DNA from: Fibrobacter succinogenes
GTDB lineage: Bacteria > Fibrobacterota > Fibrobacteria > Fibrobacterales > Fibrobacteraceae
Direction: 5' to 3'
NCBI GenBank assembly: GCA_902800345.1
Contig: CADCDO010000017.1
Coordinates: 1 to 46,865, forward strand
Length of the DNA stretch: 46,865 bases
How positions within the stretch are numbered: position 1 is the stretch's first letter; every line of letters starts with the position of its first letter. The notes beneath the pieces are model-generated. The model was not told the origin of the DNA and made no database searches. It saw only the letters and a list, made by a program, of their open reading frames with translations. The position numbers were made by a program, and so were the translations under genes. This document shows, one piece after another, positions 6,928-14,557 of this stretch.

Positions 6928-9048
6928 GTGAGATACTTGTATTCAGATGTATTTGGCAATTTCCTCCGCAAGGATTCCGAATCTATTTTTGGTGAACTCG
7001 TTGATAACTATCATGGCGAGATTATAGGCACAACGAAAGAAGCCTGGAAAGGCGAGATTGCGTTATTAAAGAAAGTGCTTGTGCCGTGGTCTAACGAAAA
7101 TGCGCAAATCATCTTTGAATACAACATTCCGCGTCTTGGCAAGCGAATCGACGTTGTTCTCCTGTTACGCGGTTTGATATTTTGCCTTGAATTTAAAGTC
7201 GGGCAAAAAGTCGCATTGCAGGCGGATGTCGAACAGGTAATGGATTATGCGCTGGACCTCAAAAATTTCCATCTATTCAGCCACGACAAGAAAATAATCC
7301 CTATCCTTATCCCGACTCAGCATCAATCTTCGACAACGGAATTTAAGCCTTCCGTCTATGACGATGGTATTTACAATCCGCTCATTACAGGTGAAGAAGG
7401 CCTTCAAGAACTTATCGAAAAAGTCTTGGAACATGCTGGTGTTTCATCGCAAGATGAAAATACCGAGAACTGGCTCATCAGCCCTTATTCTCCGACTCCA
7501 ACAATCATTGAAGCCGCACGGACGCTTTACGAAAATCACTCTGTCGAAGATATAACAAGACATGAAGCGGACAAGGTTTCAACGGATCAAACCATCGACT
7601 ACATCCTAAACGTCATTGAAAACAGCAAAAACAACCGCGAGAAAAGTATTTGCTTTGTGACCGGCGTTCCTGGCGCAGGGAAAACGCTAGTCGGCCTTGA
7701 CATAGCCGTAAAACAAACATATAAAGACGGCGTAAAGGATAAAGAAAACGGAGCCGTTTATCTCTCTGGCAATGGGCCGTTGGTCGCTGTTTTGAAAGAG
7801 GCGTTGGCACGTGACAACTGGCGCAAATGTAAGGAAAAAGGTGAAAGGAAAAAACTGAGCGATTCACAGCGCGAAGTGGGTGAATTCATCCAGGTAATTC
7901 ACAATTACCGAGACAACATGCTGGCAAAAATCAAGAATCCGGTCGAAAATGGAATAGTAAAAATAGACCCAACAAAAGCAGTTAAGCCAGACGAAGAAAC
8001 GGGTTTTGGCGAAGTAGAGCACGTTGCCATTTTTGACGAAGCACAGCGCAGTTGGACGCAAAAACGCATTGCCGATTATCTCAAGCGTGGCGGAACATAC
8101 GGAAACAAACTCAAGGTTCCAAATTTCCCTATGTCGGAGGCCGAATTTCTGATTTGGTCCCTTGATCAACGCGAAGACTGGGCTACAATAATTTGCCTTG
8201 TCGGTGGCGGTCAAGAAATCAATACCGGTGAAGCCGGCATTGCTGAATGGATTGAGGCGTTGAACAATAAGTTCAAGAAATGGAAAGTCTATATTTCTGA
8301 TAAACTTACTGAACCCGAATACGCCGAAGGGCAAGTCACGGAAAAACTGAAAGGCAACCCGAATGTCAATTTCTCTGACAAACTGCATTTGGCAGTTAGC
8401 CTGCGTTCATTCCGAGCAGAAACTCTTTCCAATTTTATTCATTCACTGCTGTCATTCAATGCGAATGCGGTAGATTTGTATCAGGAGATAAAGAAGAGAA
8501 AATATCCAATTCTGCTCACGCGCGACATGGACAAGGCTCGCCAATGGCTCAGGGAACACGCTCGCGGCAATGAACATACCGGAATTCTCGTAACCAAAGT
8601 GGCCGCGCGATTCAAACCCCTTGCCGTCAACGTGCTTGCGCAAGGGGACGAAAATGCAATCCACTGGTTCCTTGAAGACAAAACCGATATCCGCTCATCA
8701 AACTACCTCGAAGATGCTGCGACTGAAATCCAAGTGCAGGGCCTTGAACTTGATTACGCTTGTGTATTGTGGGATGCCGACATGAGATGCGAAAATGGCG
8801 TCTGGACATACCACAAGTTCAATGGCAAGGACAAATGGAATCACGAAAACAATGATGAAAACAAGAAATATATGCTGAACGCATACCGAGTCCTTCTCAC
8901 ACGCGCAAGGCAAGGCTTGGTCATCTGCGTTCCCGAAGGCAATTCCAACAAAACGCCAGAAGGTTTCCCTGAAGACCCGACAAGATTGCCGGAGTTTTAT
9001 GATGGAACTTATGAATACCTGAAATCGCTGGGATTGGATCTGCTTTAA
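6928..9048 (+). CDS. DUF2075 protein: PD-(D/E)XK-like nuclease fused to SF1-type helicase/ATPase
   Basis: GTG start with GAGGGG upstream; 706 residues. The N-terminal ~130 residues carry a nuclease-like core (RIDVVLLL with D75, then CLEFKVGQK with E88 and K90). The DUF2075/Schlafen-3-like ATPase follows, with Walker A GVPGAGKT at 246-253, Walker B VAIFDEAQRSW, a QVQGLELDY segment and a C-terminal LLTRARQGLVICVP box resembling SF1 motif VI. Combined nuclease and helicase in an island next to an XRE regulator suggest a nucleic-acid-targeting defence enzyme; this role is inferred. Confidence 0.9.
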   Translation: MRYLYSDVFGNFLRKDSESIFGELVDNYHGEIIGTTKEAWKGEIALLKKVLVPWSNENAQIIFEYNIPRLGKRIDVVLLLRGLIFCLEFKVGQKVALQADVEQVMDYALDLKNFHLFSHDKKIIPILIPTQHQSSTTEFKPSVYDDGIYNPLITGEEGLQELIEKVLEHAGVSSQDENTENWLISPYSPTPTIIEAARTLYENHSVEDITRHEADKVSTDQTIDYILNVIENSKNNREKSICFVTGVPGAGKTLVGLDIAVKQTYKDGVKDKENGAVYLSGNGPLVAVLKEALARDNWRKCKEKGERKKLSDSQREVGEFIQVIHNYRDNMLAKIKNPVENGIVKIDPTKAVKPDEETGFGEVEHVAIFDEAQRSWTQKRIADYLKRGGTYGNKLKVPNFPMSEAEFLIWSLDQREDWATIICLVGGGQEINTGEAGIAEWIEALNNKFKKWKVYISDKLTEPEYAEGQVTEKLKGNPNVNFSDKLHLAVSLRSFRAETLSNFIHSLLSFNANAVDLYQEIKKRKYPILLTRDMDKARQWLREHARGNEHTGILVTKVAARFKPLAVNVLAQGDENAIHWFLEDKTDIRSSNYLEDAATEIQVQGLELDYACVLWDADMRCENGVWTYHKFNGKDKWNHENNDENKKYMLNAYRVLLTRARQGLVICVPEGNSNKTPEGFPEDPTRLPEFYDGTYEYLKSLGLDLL

Positions 9049-9057
9049 AATTTATTT

Positions 9058-9088
9058 GGCCGTTTGAATAGCGGCCATCTTTTTTTTG
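9058..9088 (+). terminator. Rho-independent terminator after DUF2075 gene
   Basis: Stem GGCCG (9058-9062) / CGGCC (9072-9076) with a 9-nt loop, followed by ATCTTTTTTTT. It lies 10 nt after the DUF2075 stop codon. Confidence 0.8.
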
Positions 9089-9102
9089 CACACGCCTAGA
9101 AT

Positions 9103-9121
9103 GTGCCCTATATGGCGTGGC
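9103..9121 (+). repeat. 19-bp direct repeat, right copy
   Basis: GTGCCCTATATGGCGTGGC; see the left copy at 6354-6372. It lies just beyond the terminator of the XRE-DUF2075 pair and 83 nt before the next start codon. Confidence 0.65.
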
Positions 9122-9204
9122 GATTTTTCTTGCGGATTATACGTTTCAAAAAGAACGTTGTATGAAAATAACGTAAAAGCAAATTTAAACCGCAAGAGAT
9201 TATT

Positions 9205-9674
9205 ATGAAATTATCCTTCAAAGAAGGCGATTGGGTTGATTTCGATACTTGGACAACTGAATTTGGCGTAAGCGGACAAAGCGGAATCAATGTATCAACG
9301 AAAAACAATATAATTGTCTGCGTTTCAAAAACAAAAGGCGATGGCGTCCCTTATGAAGATAAATGGTACAGCCACGAAAACTGGGACGGAGTCCGCTTTA
9401 CTGGAGAGGGGAAGAATGGCGATCAAAAATTTAAAAAAGGGAATAAGCACTTAGAAGAAATCAAGAAGGCATTCTTTTTCAGAAAGAAAAAAGGGAAAGC
9501 CGATATCTTTATTGCGGTGTATTTACACTTGTGATAGAAACAAACAATCACAATCCCCGAATAGAACAACAAGACGGGAGTGACGGGAAAAAGAGAAATG
9601 TTTTGATGTTCAACATGAAATACATTGATGGTCGATATCCTGAAAAACTAGCTGAAGCGATGAAGGAATTTTGA
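9205..9674 (+). pseudogene. Frameshifted protein of unknown function (restriction-enzyme accessory-like N-terminal domain)
   Basis: The first frame (9205-9534, 109 codons, AAGAG upstream) reads GDWVDFDTWTTEFGVSGQSG, then NVSTKNNIIVCVSKT, DKWYSHENW.., FTGEGKNGDQKF. This pattern is seen in N-terminal domains of some HNH/restriction-type proteins. It stops after IAVYLHL. A second frame continues through NPRIEQQDGSDGKKRNVLMF to a TGA at 9672-9674, and that piece looks like the natural C-terminal strand of the same domain. A single frameshift near 9510-9530 therefore seems to have broken the gene. Confidence 0.6.
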
Positions 9675-9683
9675 TTTTCTAAA

Positions 9684-10403
9684 TCACCAAGACGCATTTT
9701 TAGCTATCGACAATCCCTCATGTCGTTTAACGACTTTGTCATAGTCCAAAAAATTCACTCGTTCCTTTATGGAATTAAAAATAGAAGCATTCAATTTGTC
9801 ATCAAATTCTTTTTTTCTCGTTGCCGCTGCAACAATAAAGAACTCTGCCGAAAAATCTTGCAATTCGTAAAATTTGGAGAGAGAGTTCTTTATATCAGTC
9901 GTATGTTCTACTTCATAAAAAACTGATGGCATGTTTCTTTCATTGAACCATATGACATCAACCGTTTTTGCTTTTCTTAAAATAGAATCATGGGTAAAAT
10001 GCGGTATGTCAGTAGTATTAGCAACTTCTACAAGCCTTTTCCCAAGAAACTTGCGATTTTTATCTTGTGCAGGGATATACGTGGTCAATTTCTTAAACTT
10101 TCCAATTTCAACCAACAACCCCTGATAATATCCATGGTCAAATGATTGTTCACTTTTTTTGTCACCAATTTTCAAATCAAGACGCAACAAGACCTCCTTT
10201 CGATATTTTTCCAGAGCCCATAAACCAGGTCTAATCTTGAAAATTTGGTCGCTGTCTTGAACAATTCTCCGAACACTAGCTTCCGGAGTTTTCGTTTTCC
10301 ATTTAGAGAAATCAACAATTTCATTCAACCGCTTAAAAGTTGCGAATCCGCCTTCTTTTTCCATCGCTGCAATAACTTGCTCGGTCTGAGAAATTGTTTT
10401 CAT
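9684..10403 (-). CDS. Restriction endonuclease-like protein (winged helix + PD-(D/E)XK-like)
   Basis: The start MKTISQTEQVIAAMEKEGGF gives 239 residues. The first ~65 residues form a winged-helix DNA-binding domain (ATFKRLNEIVDFSKWKTKTP, then RRIVQDSDQIFKIRPGLWAL). The C-terminal part has TVDVIWF (D149) and VFYEVEHTTDIKNSLSKFYE (E164, E166), which fits a PD-(D/E)XK core with an E-x-E variant. Its gene is directly downstream of a DNA methyltransferase on the same strand, 32 bp apart, supporting a type II restriction-modification pair. It is strikingly more A+T-rich than the methyltransferase. Confidence 0.75.
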   Translation of the reverse strand: MKTISQTEQVIAAMEKEGGFATFKRLNEIVDFSKWKTKTPEASVRRIVQDSDQIFKIRPGLWALEKYRKEVLLRLDLKIGDKKSEQSFDHGYYQGLLVEIGKFKKLTTYIPAQDKNRKFLGKRLVEVANTTDIPHFTHDSILRKAKTVDVIWFNERNMPSVFYEVEHTTDIKNSLSKFYELQDFSAEFFIVAAATRKKEFDDKLNASIFNSIKERVNFLDYDKVVKRHEGLSIAKNASW

Positions 10404-10435
10404 ATACGAACCTTTTTTATTATCCAATTTTTAAT

Positions 10436-11368
10436 TCATGTTGTCGCATGCCAGAACACCTCTCTGAAGAAGGGGTTGCCAGCAAGTCTGTCCCTAATTT
10501 TAACAACATTTCGATGAGCTAGTTCTATCAGGATACAATTTCGTTTTAAATTCAGCGCGGCTTCCCCCACGACGCCGCTGCCGGCGAAGGTGTCGAGCAC
10601 GGTTTCGCCCTGCCTGGTCACGAATTGGAGGATTTTTTCGCACAGGGTCAGCGGGAGTTCGCTTTGGTGAATCTTGTTCTTCCTTGCCACAGGCGGGATG
10701 TCGAACATGGCGGGGAGCATCTGCGCGGTGCCGCTCATGTACTGGGGCGTCCCGGTGTCTTTTGTCTTCTTGGCGTCGATGCGCAGGCTGCGCGCCTTGC
10801 CTTTCGAGAATATCATCACGTCTTGGGTGTTCTTGGACTTGCGCCCGGTATTGCTGACAAAGTTCCCCTTTTTCCAGGTGACTTTCGAGTAGTAGAGCAG
10901 CCCGCACTGTTCAGCGTACTTTTTGATTTGGTAGAGGTAGTCGTAGTTGTTCTCGTTTTCGGCGGGGAGGATTTCGACGAGGAAGCAGCCGTCCTTGAGC
11001 ACGCGGGCTTTTTCTTTGAAGTCGTCGAGGGTGTACCTGAAGCAGTTGTAAGTGGCGAAGTTGCGGTCGCCGCCCTTGTTGGACTTCTTGTCTAGCCACG
11101 GGTGGTCGGTCAGGATGCAGTCGATGGAGGCGTCTTCGAGCATGGAGAGGTCGCGGCCGTCGCCTTCTATCACGACGCAGCTTTCGTCGCCCTCGATTGT
11201 CTTGTACAGGCCCTTGGCGACCCGCTCGAATTTTACGCCGAGGTTGTCGTAGATGCGCGCGCGGACGGTTTCCTTCGGCTTGTCGGAGTTTTCGGAATAG
11301 GCGTCCTTGAGCGAGAATTCGCCCTTGTCCTTGAAACAGGAGTAAATAATATTTGCGAGTGATTTCAT
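10436..11368 (-). CDS. DNA methyltransferase (N4-cytosine/N6-adenine type) with DHPW motif
   Basis: 310 residues. The catalytic motif IV is IDCILTDHPWLD (D88-H-P-W91) in place of the usual (D/N/S)PP(Y/F/W). The AdoMet motif I is LDTFAGSGVVGEAA (about 264-277). This order, IV before I, is that of beta-class enzymes. KNKIHQSELPLTLCEKILQF precedes motif I as in type II methylases. An N-terminal ~60-residue segment resembles a small wHTH. The start lies 7 nt after a minus-strand TATATT, so the mRNA may be leaderless, and a dyad overlaps this promoter. It pairs with the endonuclease-like gene at 9684. Confidence 0.9.
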   Translation of the reverse strand: MKSLANIIYSCFKDKGEFSLKDAYSENSDKPKETVRARIYDNLGVKFERVAKGLYKTIEGDESCVVIEGDGRDLSMLEDASIDCILTDHPWLDKKSNKGGDRNFATYNCFRYTLDDFKEKARVLKDGCFLVEILPAENENNYDYLYQIKKYAEQCGLLYYSKVTWKKGNFVSNTGRKSKNTQDVMIFSKGKARSLRIDAKKTKDTGTPQYMSGTAQMLPAMFDIPPVARKNKIHQSELPLTLCEKILQFVTRQGETVLDTFAGSGVVGEAALNLKRNCILIELAHRNVVKIRDRLAGNPFFREVFWHATT

Positions 11369-11369
11369 G

Positions 11370-11390
11370 CGTAGAAATATAGATTCTACG
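11370..11390 (-). promoter_or_regulatory. Methyltransferase promoter with overlapping 7-bp inverted repeat
   Basis: CGTAGAA (11370-11376) and TTCTACG (11384-11390) form a perfect dyad spanning the TATATT -10 (11376-11381, minus strand). It could be an autoregulatory operator or the methylation target of the enzyme. Just upstream, TGTCAC occurs twice with a 4-nt gap. Confidence 0.5.
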
Positions 11391-11439
11391 GAGTGACAAT
11401 TTGTGACATTTTAATGTTCGAAAAATATCGAGAAATCTC

Positions 11440-11484
11440 TTGACAGGTGCCGCGCGAGGATGTATATTTAGTGAACAAATGTTC
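11440..11484 (+). promoter_or_regulatory. Promoter and operator of the RhuM-PLD gene
   Basis: TTGACA (11440-11445), a 17-nt spacer and TATATT (11463-11468) form a consensus-like sigma-70 promoter. A dyad GAACA-AA-TGTTC (11473-11484) sits at the expected transcription start, suggesting repression. Confidence 0.75.
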
Positions 11485-11544
11485 TAGTGCTCAAAATTTC
11501 AAAAGTTGCGGTTTTACGCTTGTCCGCAGCGAAGGAGTGAAAAA

Positions 11545-12528
11545 ATGGCGAAAATGACTGAAATATTGACCCCCGAACCAGTCGGTGGTGACAACAAGGG
11601 CGAAATTGTGCTCTACCAGCCGGAGGGAGAAGTGCGGCTGGAGGTGCGCATCGAGAACGAGACTGTGTGGCTGAACCGTCAACAATTGGCAATGTTGTTC
11701 AATCGTGATATTAAAACGATAGGCAAACACATCACGAATGCTTTGAAGGAAGAATGCCAAAATTCAGTTGTCGCAAAATTTGCGACAACTGCCGATGACG
11801 GGAAAAAATACCAAGTTGAGCATTATGATCTAGATATCATTTTGTCTGTGGGTTATCGCGTAAAGTCGGCAAATGGCATAAAATTCCGCCGTTGGGCAAG
11901 CCATGTTTTGAAGGACTACATGCTCAAGGGCTATGCCGTGAACCAGCGGAAGATTGCGACGGATTTGCAGATTGCGGACCGTCTGCATGAACAGCGGCAA
12001 CTCATCGAGAGCCAGGGAACAGAAATCGCGGATGTCCGGAAGTCTATTGCCGAACAGAATTCACGCCTTTCTGCGGTCGAACAGCGAATAGATTTCTTCG
12101 TGAATGCGGCGCAGGCGCCAACCGGCGGCATTCTCGCGACAGGAACCCGTTTCGACGGGCTCGTATTGATCGCGGATCTCGTAAAGTCAGCCAAGCGTTC
12201 CGTGGTGTTCATCGACCCGTTCGCCACCATCGAGGTGCTGAAATTTGCGGCGATGCGAGCGAAGGGCGTGCAGGCGGTTGTTTATTCCGCACATATTACG
12301 CCAGAATTCAAAGCGGCGGTCGCATTACACAACAAGCAATATCCGGGCCTAGAGCCGAAGACAATGCGCACGATTCATGACCGCTTCTTGCTCGTCGACG
12401 ACAAGGTGTATCACTTCGGAGCCTCGTTCAAGGATATGGGTAACGAAATGACAGCATTCAGCGTCTTGGACTTTGTGACCCCCGCAGAAGTCATCGAGAA
12501 AATCCAAGAGAGCATGAAAGGGCGGTGA
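11545..12528 (+). CDS. RhuM family protein fused to a PLD-like C-terminal domain
   Basis: The start MAKMTEILTPEPVGG is preceded by GGAG at 8-nt spacing; 327 residues. The N-terminal RhuM/KilA-N-related part is clear (YQPEGEVRLEVRIENETVWL, NRQQLAMLF.RDIKTIGKHI, YDLDIILSVGYRVKS.NGIKFRRWA). A coiled segment (~150-195) leads to a phospholipase-D-like fold: VFIDPFA and TIHDRFLLVDDKVYHFGASF, where H-D-R-F-L-L-V-D resembles the HxK-type half-site. RhuM proteins occur in phage and islands, often in toxin-antitoxin-like settings. It is intact here, whereas a truncated relative lies at 16577. Confidence 0.88.
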   Translation: MAKMTEILTPEPVGGDNKGEIVLYQPEGEVRLEVRIENETVWLNRQQLAMLFNRDIKTIGKHITNALKEECQNSVVAKFATTADDGKKYQVEHYDLDIILSVGYRVKSANGIKFRRWASHVLKDYMLKGYAVNQRKIATDLQIADRLHEQRQLIESQGTEIADVRKSIAEQNSRLSAVEQRIDFFVNAAQAPTGGILATGTRFDGLVLIADLVKSAKRSVVFIDPFATIEVLKFAAMRAKGVQAVVYSAHITPEFKAAVALHNKQYPGLEPKTMRTIHDRFLLVDDKVYHFGASFKDMGNEMTAFSVLDFVTPAEVIEKIQESMKGR

Positions 12529-12532
12529 ATTT

Positions 12533-12556
12533 AAACCCCTCGAATTCGAGGGGTTT
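12533..12556. terminator. Perfect 24-bp palindrome after RhuM-PLD gene
   Basis: AAACCCCTCGAA joined to TTCGAGGGGTTT forms an uninterrupted self-complementary hairpin 4 nt after the stop codon. The adjoining A and T runs would support termination in both directions, though no long T-tract follows. Confidence 0.6.
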
Positions 12557-12690
12557 ACACGGGCCGCGCGAAGCCCCCCCCGCCAACAGCACCGCAAGAG
12601 CATCCCATAAAAACTAGAAATATAAGGCTCAACATACGTTGTTCATCTGCGTATTTTTGCCTTTGTATTGTTATTAAAGAGAGGTCTTTT

Positions 12691-13646
12691 ATGAGAAATC
12701 GAAAGATTGAATCTCACAATATCCATATTGATTCTGATTAAGGAGCGCTGGGGTTCGGGAGTCGTGGAACAGCTCAGCCTGGATATGCAGCGGGATTTTC
12801 CCGATGCGGACGGATTTTCGGTGTCGAATCTGTGGTTTATGAAGAAATGGTACTGTTTCTACACGCAGAAAGAGGCTGTGCAAAAACTGCAACGGCCCGT
12901 TGCAGAATTAGAAAGCGAAAAACTCCAACAACCTGTTAGAGAATTAGATGAGACTAAGTCTAGCCGACTTGACAGAGAAAAACTGCAACAGTCTGTTGCA
13001 GAATTAGAAAACGAAAAACTGCATCAAGGCAGATCTTTACAGCCACCAAGGCAAGATAGTCAACTATTTTACCGAAAAACTGCCCGATTTGCAGAGCAAA
13101 CTGGTTCAAGATGTGCTGAAAGAGAACTACGATTTCGGCTTTGCTACTGTTGGTCACGAAATTTACGACGAAGCCGAATTGGAAGAGGCTCTTACGAAGA
13201 ATGTCACCGACCTTTTGCTCGAGATGGGTACGGGTTTTGCCTTCATTGGACGGCAAAAGGAGGTTCTTGTAGGTGGACGAAGCCGCAAAATCGACCTGCT
13301 GTTTTATCATATCCGCTTGCGCTGTTTCGTCGCCTGCGAACTGAAGGCAAAGCCGTTCGAGCCGGAGTTTGTCGGCAAACTGAACTTTTACGTGAACGCG
13401 GTAGATGAGTTGCTGAAGGCACCCGAAGACAATCCGACAATCGGGCTGTTGATTTGTTCCAACATGGATTCAACCGATGTACAGTGGTCTTTCCGTGGGC
13501 TGGGCACGCCGATGGGGGTCGCGACATACAACAACATCCGCATCAAAGATGCGTTGCCTTCGAAGGAACTGTTGGAAGAGCGCATGCGCCTTCTGCAAAA
13601 GGAAATGCATACTACGAAACGGCTCATTCGGAAAAAAGGCGAATAG
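12691..13646 (+). pseudogene. DUF1016 (YhcG) nuclease gene, broken by frameshift and internal deletion
   Basis: Translation begins at an ATG with GAGAGG upstream (MRNRKIESHNIHIDSD) and stops at once. The next frame carries ERWGSGVVEQLSLDMQRDFP and SNLWFMKKWYCFYTQKEAVQ, the normal DUF1016 N-terminus. A repeated LQQPVAEL-type linker follows. The sequence then jumps to the family's C-terminal half in a third frame (KIVNYFTEKLPDLQSKLVQD, GFAFIGRQKEVLVGGRSRKI, DLLFYHIRLRCFVACELKAK, PTIGLLICSN). The middle segment that normally connects them is missing. The C-terminal part alone has an internal ATG at 13089, but an independent product is unlikely. Confidence 0.85.
12888..13000 (+). repeat. LQQPVAEL-coding repeats containing DNA palindromes
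   Basis: The linker of the broken DUF1016 gene is built from repeated LQ(Q/R)(P/S)VAELE units. Several units are palindromic in DNA, for example CTGCAACGG-C-CCGTTGCAG near 12888-12906 and CTGCAACA-GTC-TGTTGCAG near 12981-12999. Confidence 0.6.
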
Positions 13647-13667
13647 CGCGTTCATGGAGGGCGAGGA

Positions 13668-13690
13668 TTGTCGCACCACTGGTGCGACAA
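13668..13690. repeat. 23-bp palindrome at a module junction
   Basis: TTGTCGCACCA-C-TGGTGCGACAA has 11-bp arms and a 1-nt centre. It lies between the DUF1016 pseudogene and the duplicated AAA/DUF4143 fragment. Its core CACCACTGGTG recurs near 15141-15151, at the junction before the larger AAA/DUF4143 fragment. Confidence 0.6.
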
Positions 13691-13710
13691 AGGGGATGAA
13701 TTCGCCAAAG

Positions 13711-13899
13711 AGGCAAAATTTCAAGATTATGCCGATCGAAGTCAAGTCGGGCAAGCGCTATAGATACGAGCCTCTCAAACGTTTCCGAGAAAAATTCGGT
13801 GAACGTCTCAGAGAATCCTACATCATACACCCCAAGAACTTTGCGATAACTCGCGATGGCGTTGTCTGCATCCCCGCCTATATGGCGATGCGCCTCTAA
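13711..13899 (+). pseudogene. C-terminal fragment of an AAA/DUF4143 ATPase (duplicate)
   Basis: The frame reads NFKIMPIEVKSGKRYRYEPL through to PAYMAMRL, the last ~60 residues of the DUF4143 nuclease-like domain (IEVKSGK is its E-x-K motif). It is nearly identical, without indels, to 16219-16417 at the end of the larger fragment. No upstream part of the gene is present, so this is a duplication remnant. Confidence 0.85.
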
Positions 13900-14121
13900 T
13901 TTCGTGTAGCGAATGAGGAGTACGGGGATGCCCAGAGTACCGCGATGTCGTCCTTGTCGAAGGCGGTGCCGAAGGCTTGCCGGTAGCTCGATTCCAGCGC
14001 CTCTCCGGGGGTGCAGTTTTCCCTGAACAGGACCATGCCGCTGTCCAGGCATTCCATGTCAAGCTCGACGGAGGCTCTTGACCCATGCGAGTATCGCGCC
14101 GCCGAATGTGTCGTGTTCCAT
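13896..14121 (-). pseudogene. Small unknown gene (MExDTFGGAILAWVK family), frameshifted copy A
   Basis: A good ribosome site (GGAGG) precedes MEHDTFGGAILAWVK. After a frameshift near 14080 the frame continues VELDMECLDSGMVLFRENCT, PGEALESSYRQAFGTAFDKD and DIAVLWASPYSSFATRN. The repaired product would be about 74 residues. I do not recognise the family. Its stop codon overlaps the stop of the AAA/DUF4143 fragment on the other strand, and fragments of the same gene occur at 16398-16518 and 17748-17842. Confidence 0.6.
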
Positions 14122-14215
14122 AGTGCCTCCGCTCCGAAAGATAGATAATGCTAGTGACAGAAAATAACTTTTTGAGGGGCACGAATTTTTTTGCGATTTT
14201 GTTCGGGAAAAGGGG

Positions 14216-14244
14216 TTGACAAATTTCAAATGCGAATTTATATT
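14216..14244 (+). promoter_or_regulatory. Strong sigma-70-like promoter for the GNAT toxin-antitoxin operon
   Basis: TTGACA (14216-14221), a 17-nt spacer and TATATT (14239-14244). The downstream AGTGCACAAATGTA resembles AGTGAACAAATGTT at the RhuM promoter, suggesting a common origin of the two promoter regions. Confidence 0.75.
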
Positions 14245-14362
14245 TTATAGTGCACAAATGTATAGAAAGTACTATGCGGTGCCATTTTGTGCTTGTTGGT
14301 GCCGACGGAGGTATAGATGATGTTGACCGAACCTGCAAATAAATGTAGATTATGGGGGTATT

Positions 14363-14557
14363 ATGGCTCTTGAAATAAGAAATATCCCGGTTCTTACAGG
14401 CTCTACGGCAGAGTCGTTCGTTCGTGCTGCCGAAGAACACGAAAAGAATCCGCGTCGTCTCGGGCTCAAAGTTTCCTTCGCCCAAATCGACGAGATGGCC
14501 GCCCGCGCCCGTTCTTACAGAGAGGCCCATAATGGAAAGAATCCGTTTAGCATCTGA
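14363..14557 (+). CDS. Putative antitoxin of a GNAT toxin-antitoxin pair
   Basis: 64 residues with GGGGG upstream of the ATG. The peptide reads MALEIRNIPVLTGSTAESFV, EEHEKNPRRLGLKVSFAQID, ARARSYREAHNGKNPFSI. Such short partners precede and overlap acetyltransferase genes; here the 3' end overlaps the GNAT start by 26 nt, implying translational coupling. No classic ribbon-helix-helix is obvious, and assignment rests mainly on size and gene order. Confidence 0.6.
   Translation: MALEIRNIPVLTGSTAESFVRAAEEHEKNPRRLGLKVSFAQIDEMAARARSYREAHNGKNPFSI

Noticed and set aside
13089..13646. Independent short nuclease gene starting at an internal ATG
   Set aside because: It aligns with the C-terminal half of DUF1016 proteins without a plausible ribosome site, so it is part of a broken gene.
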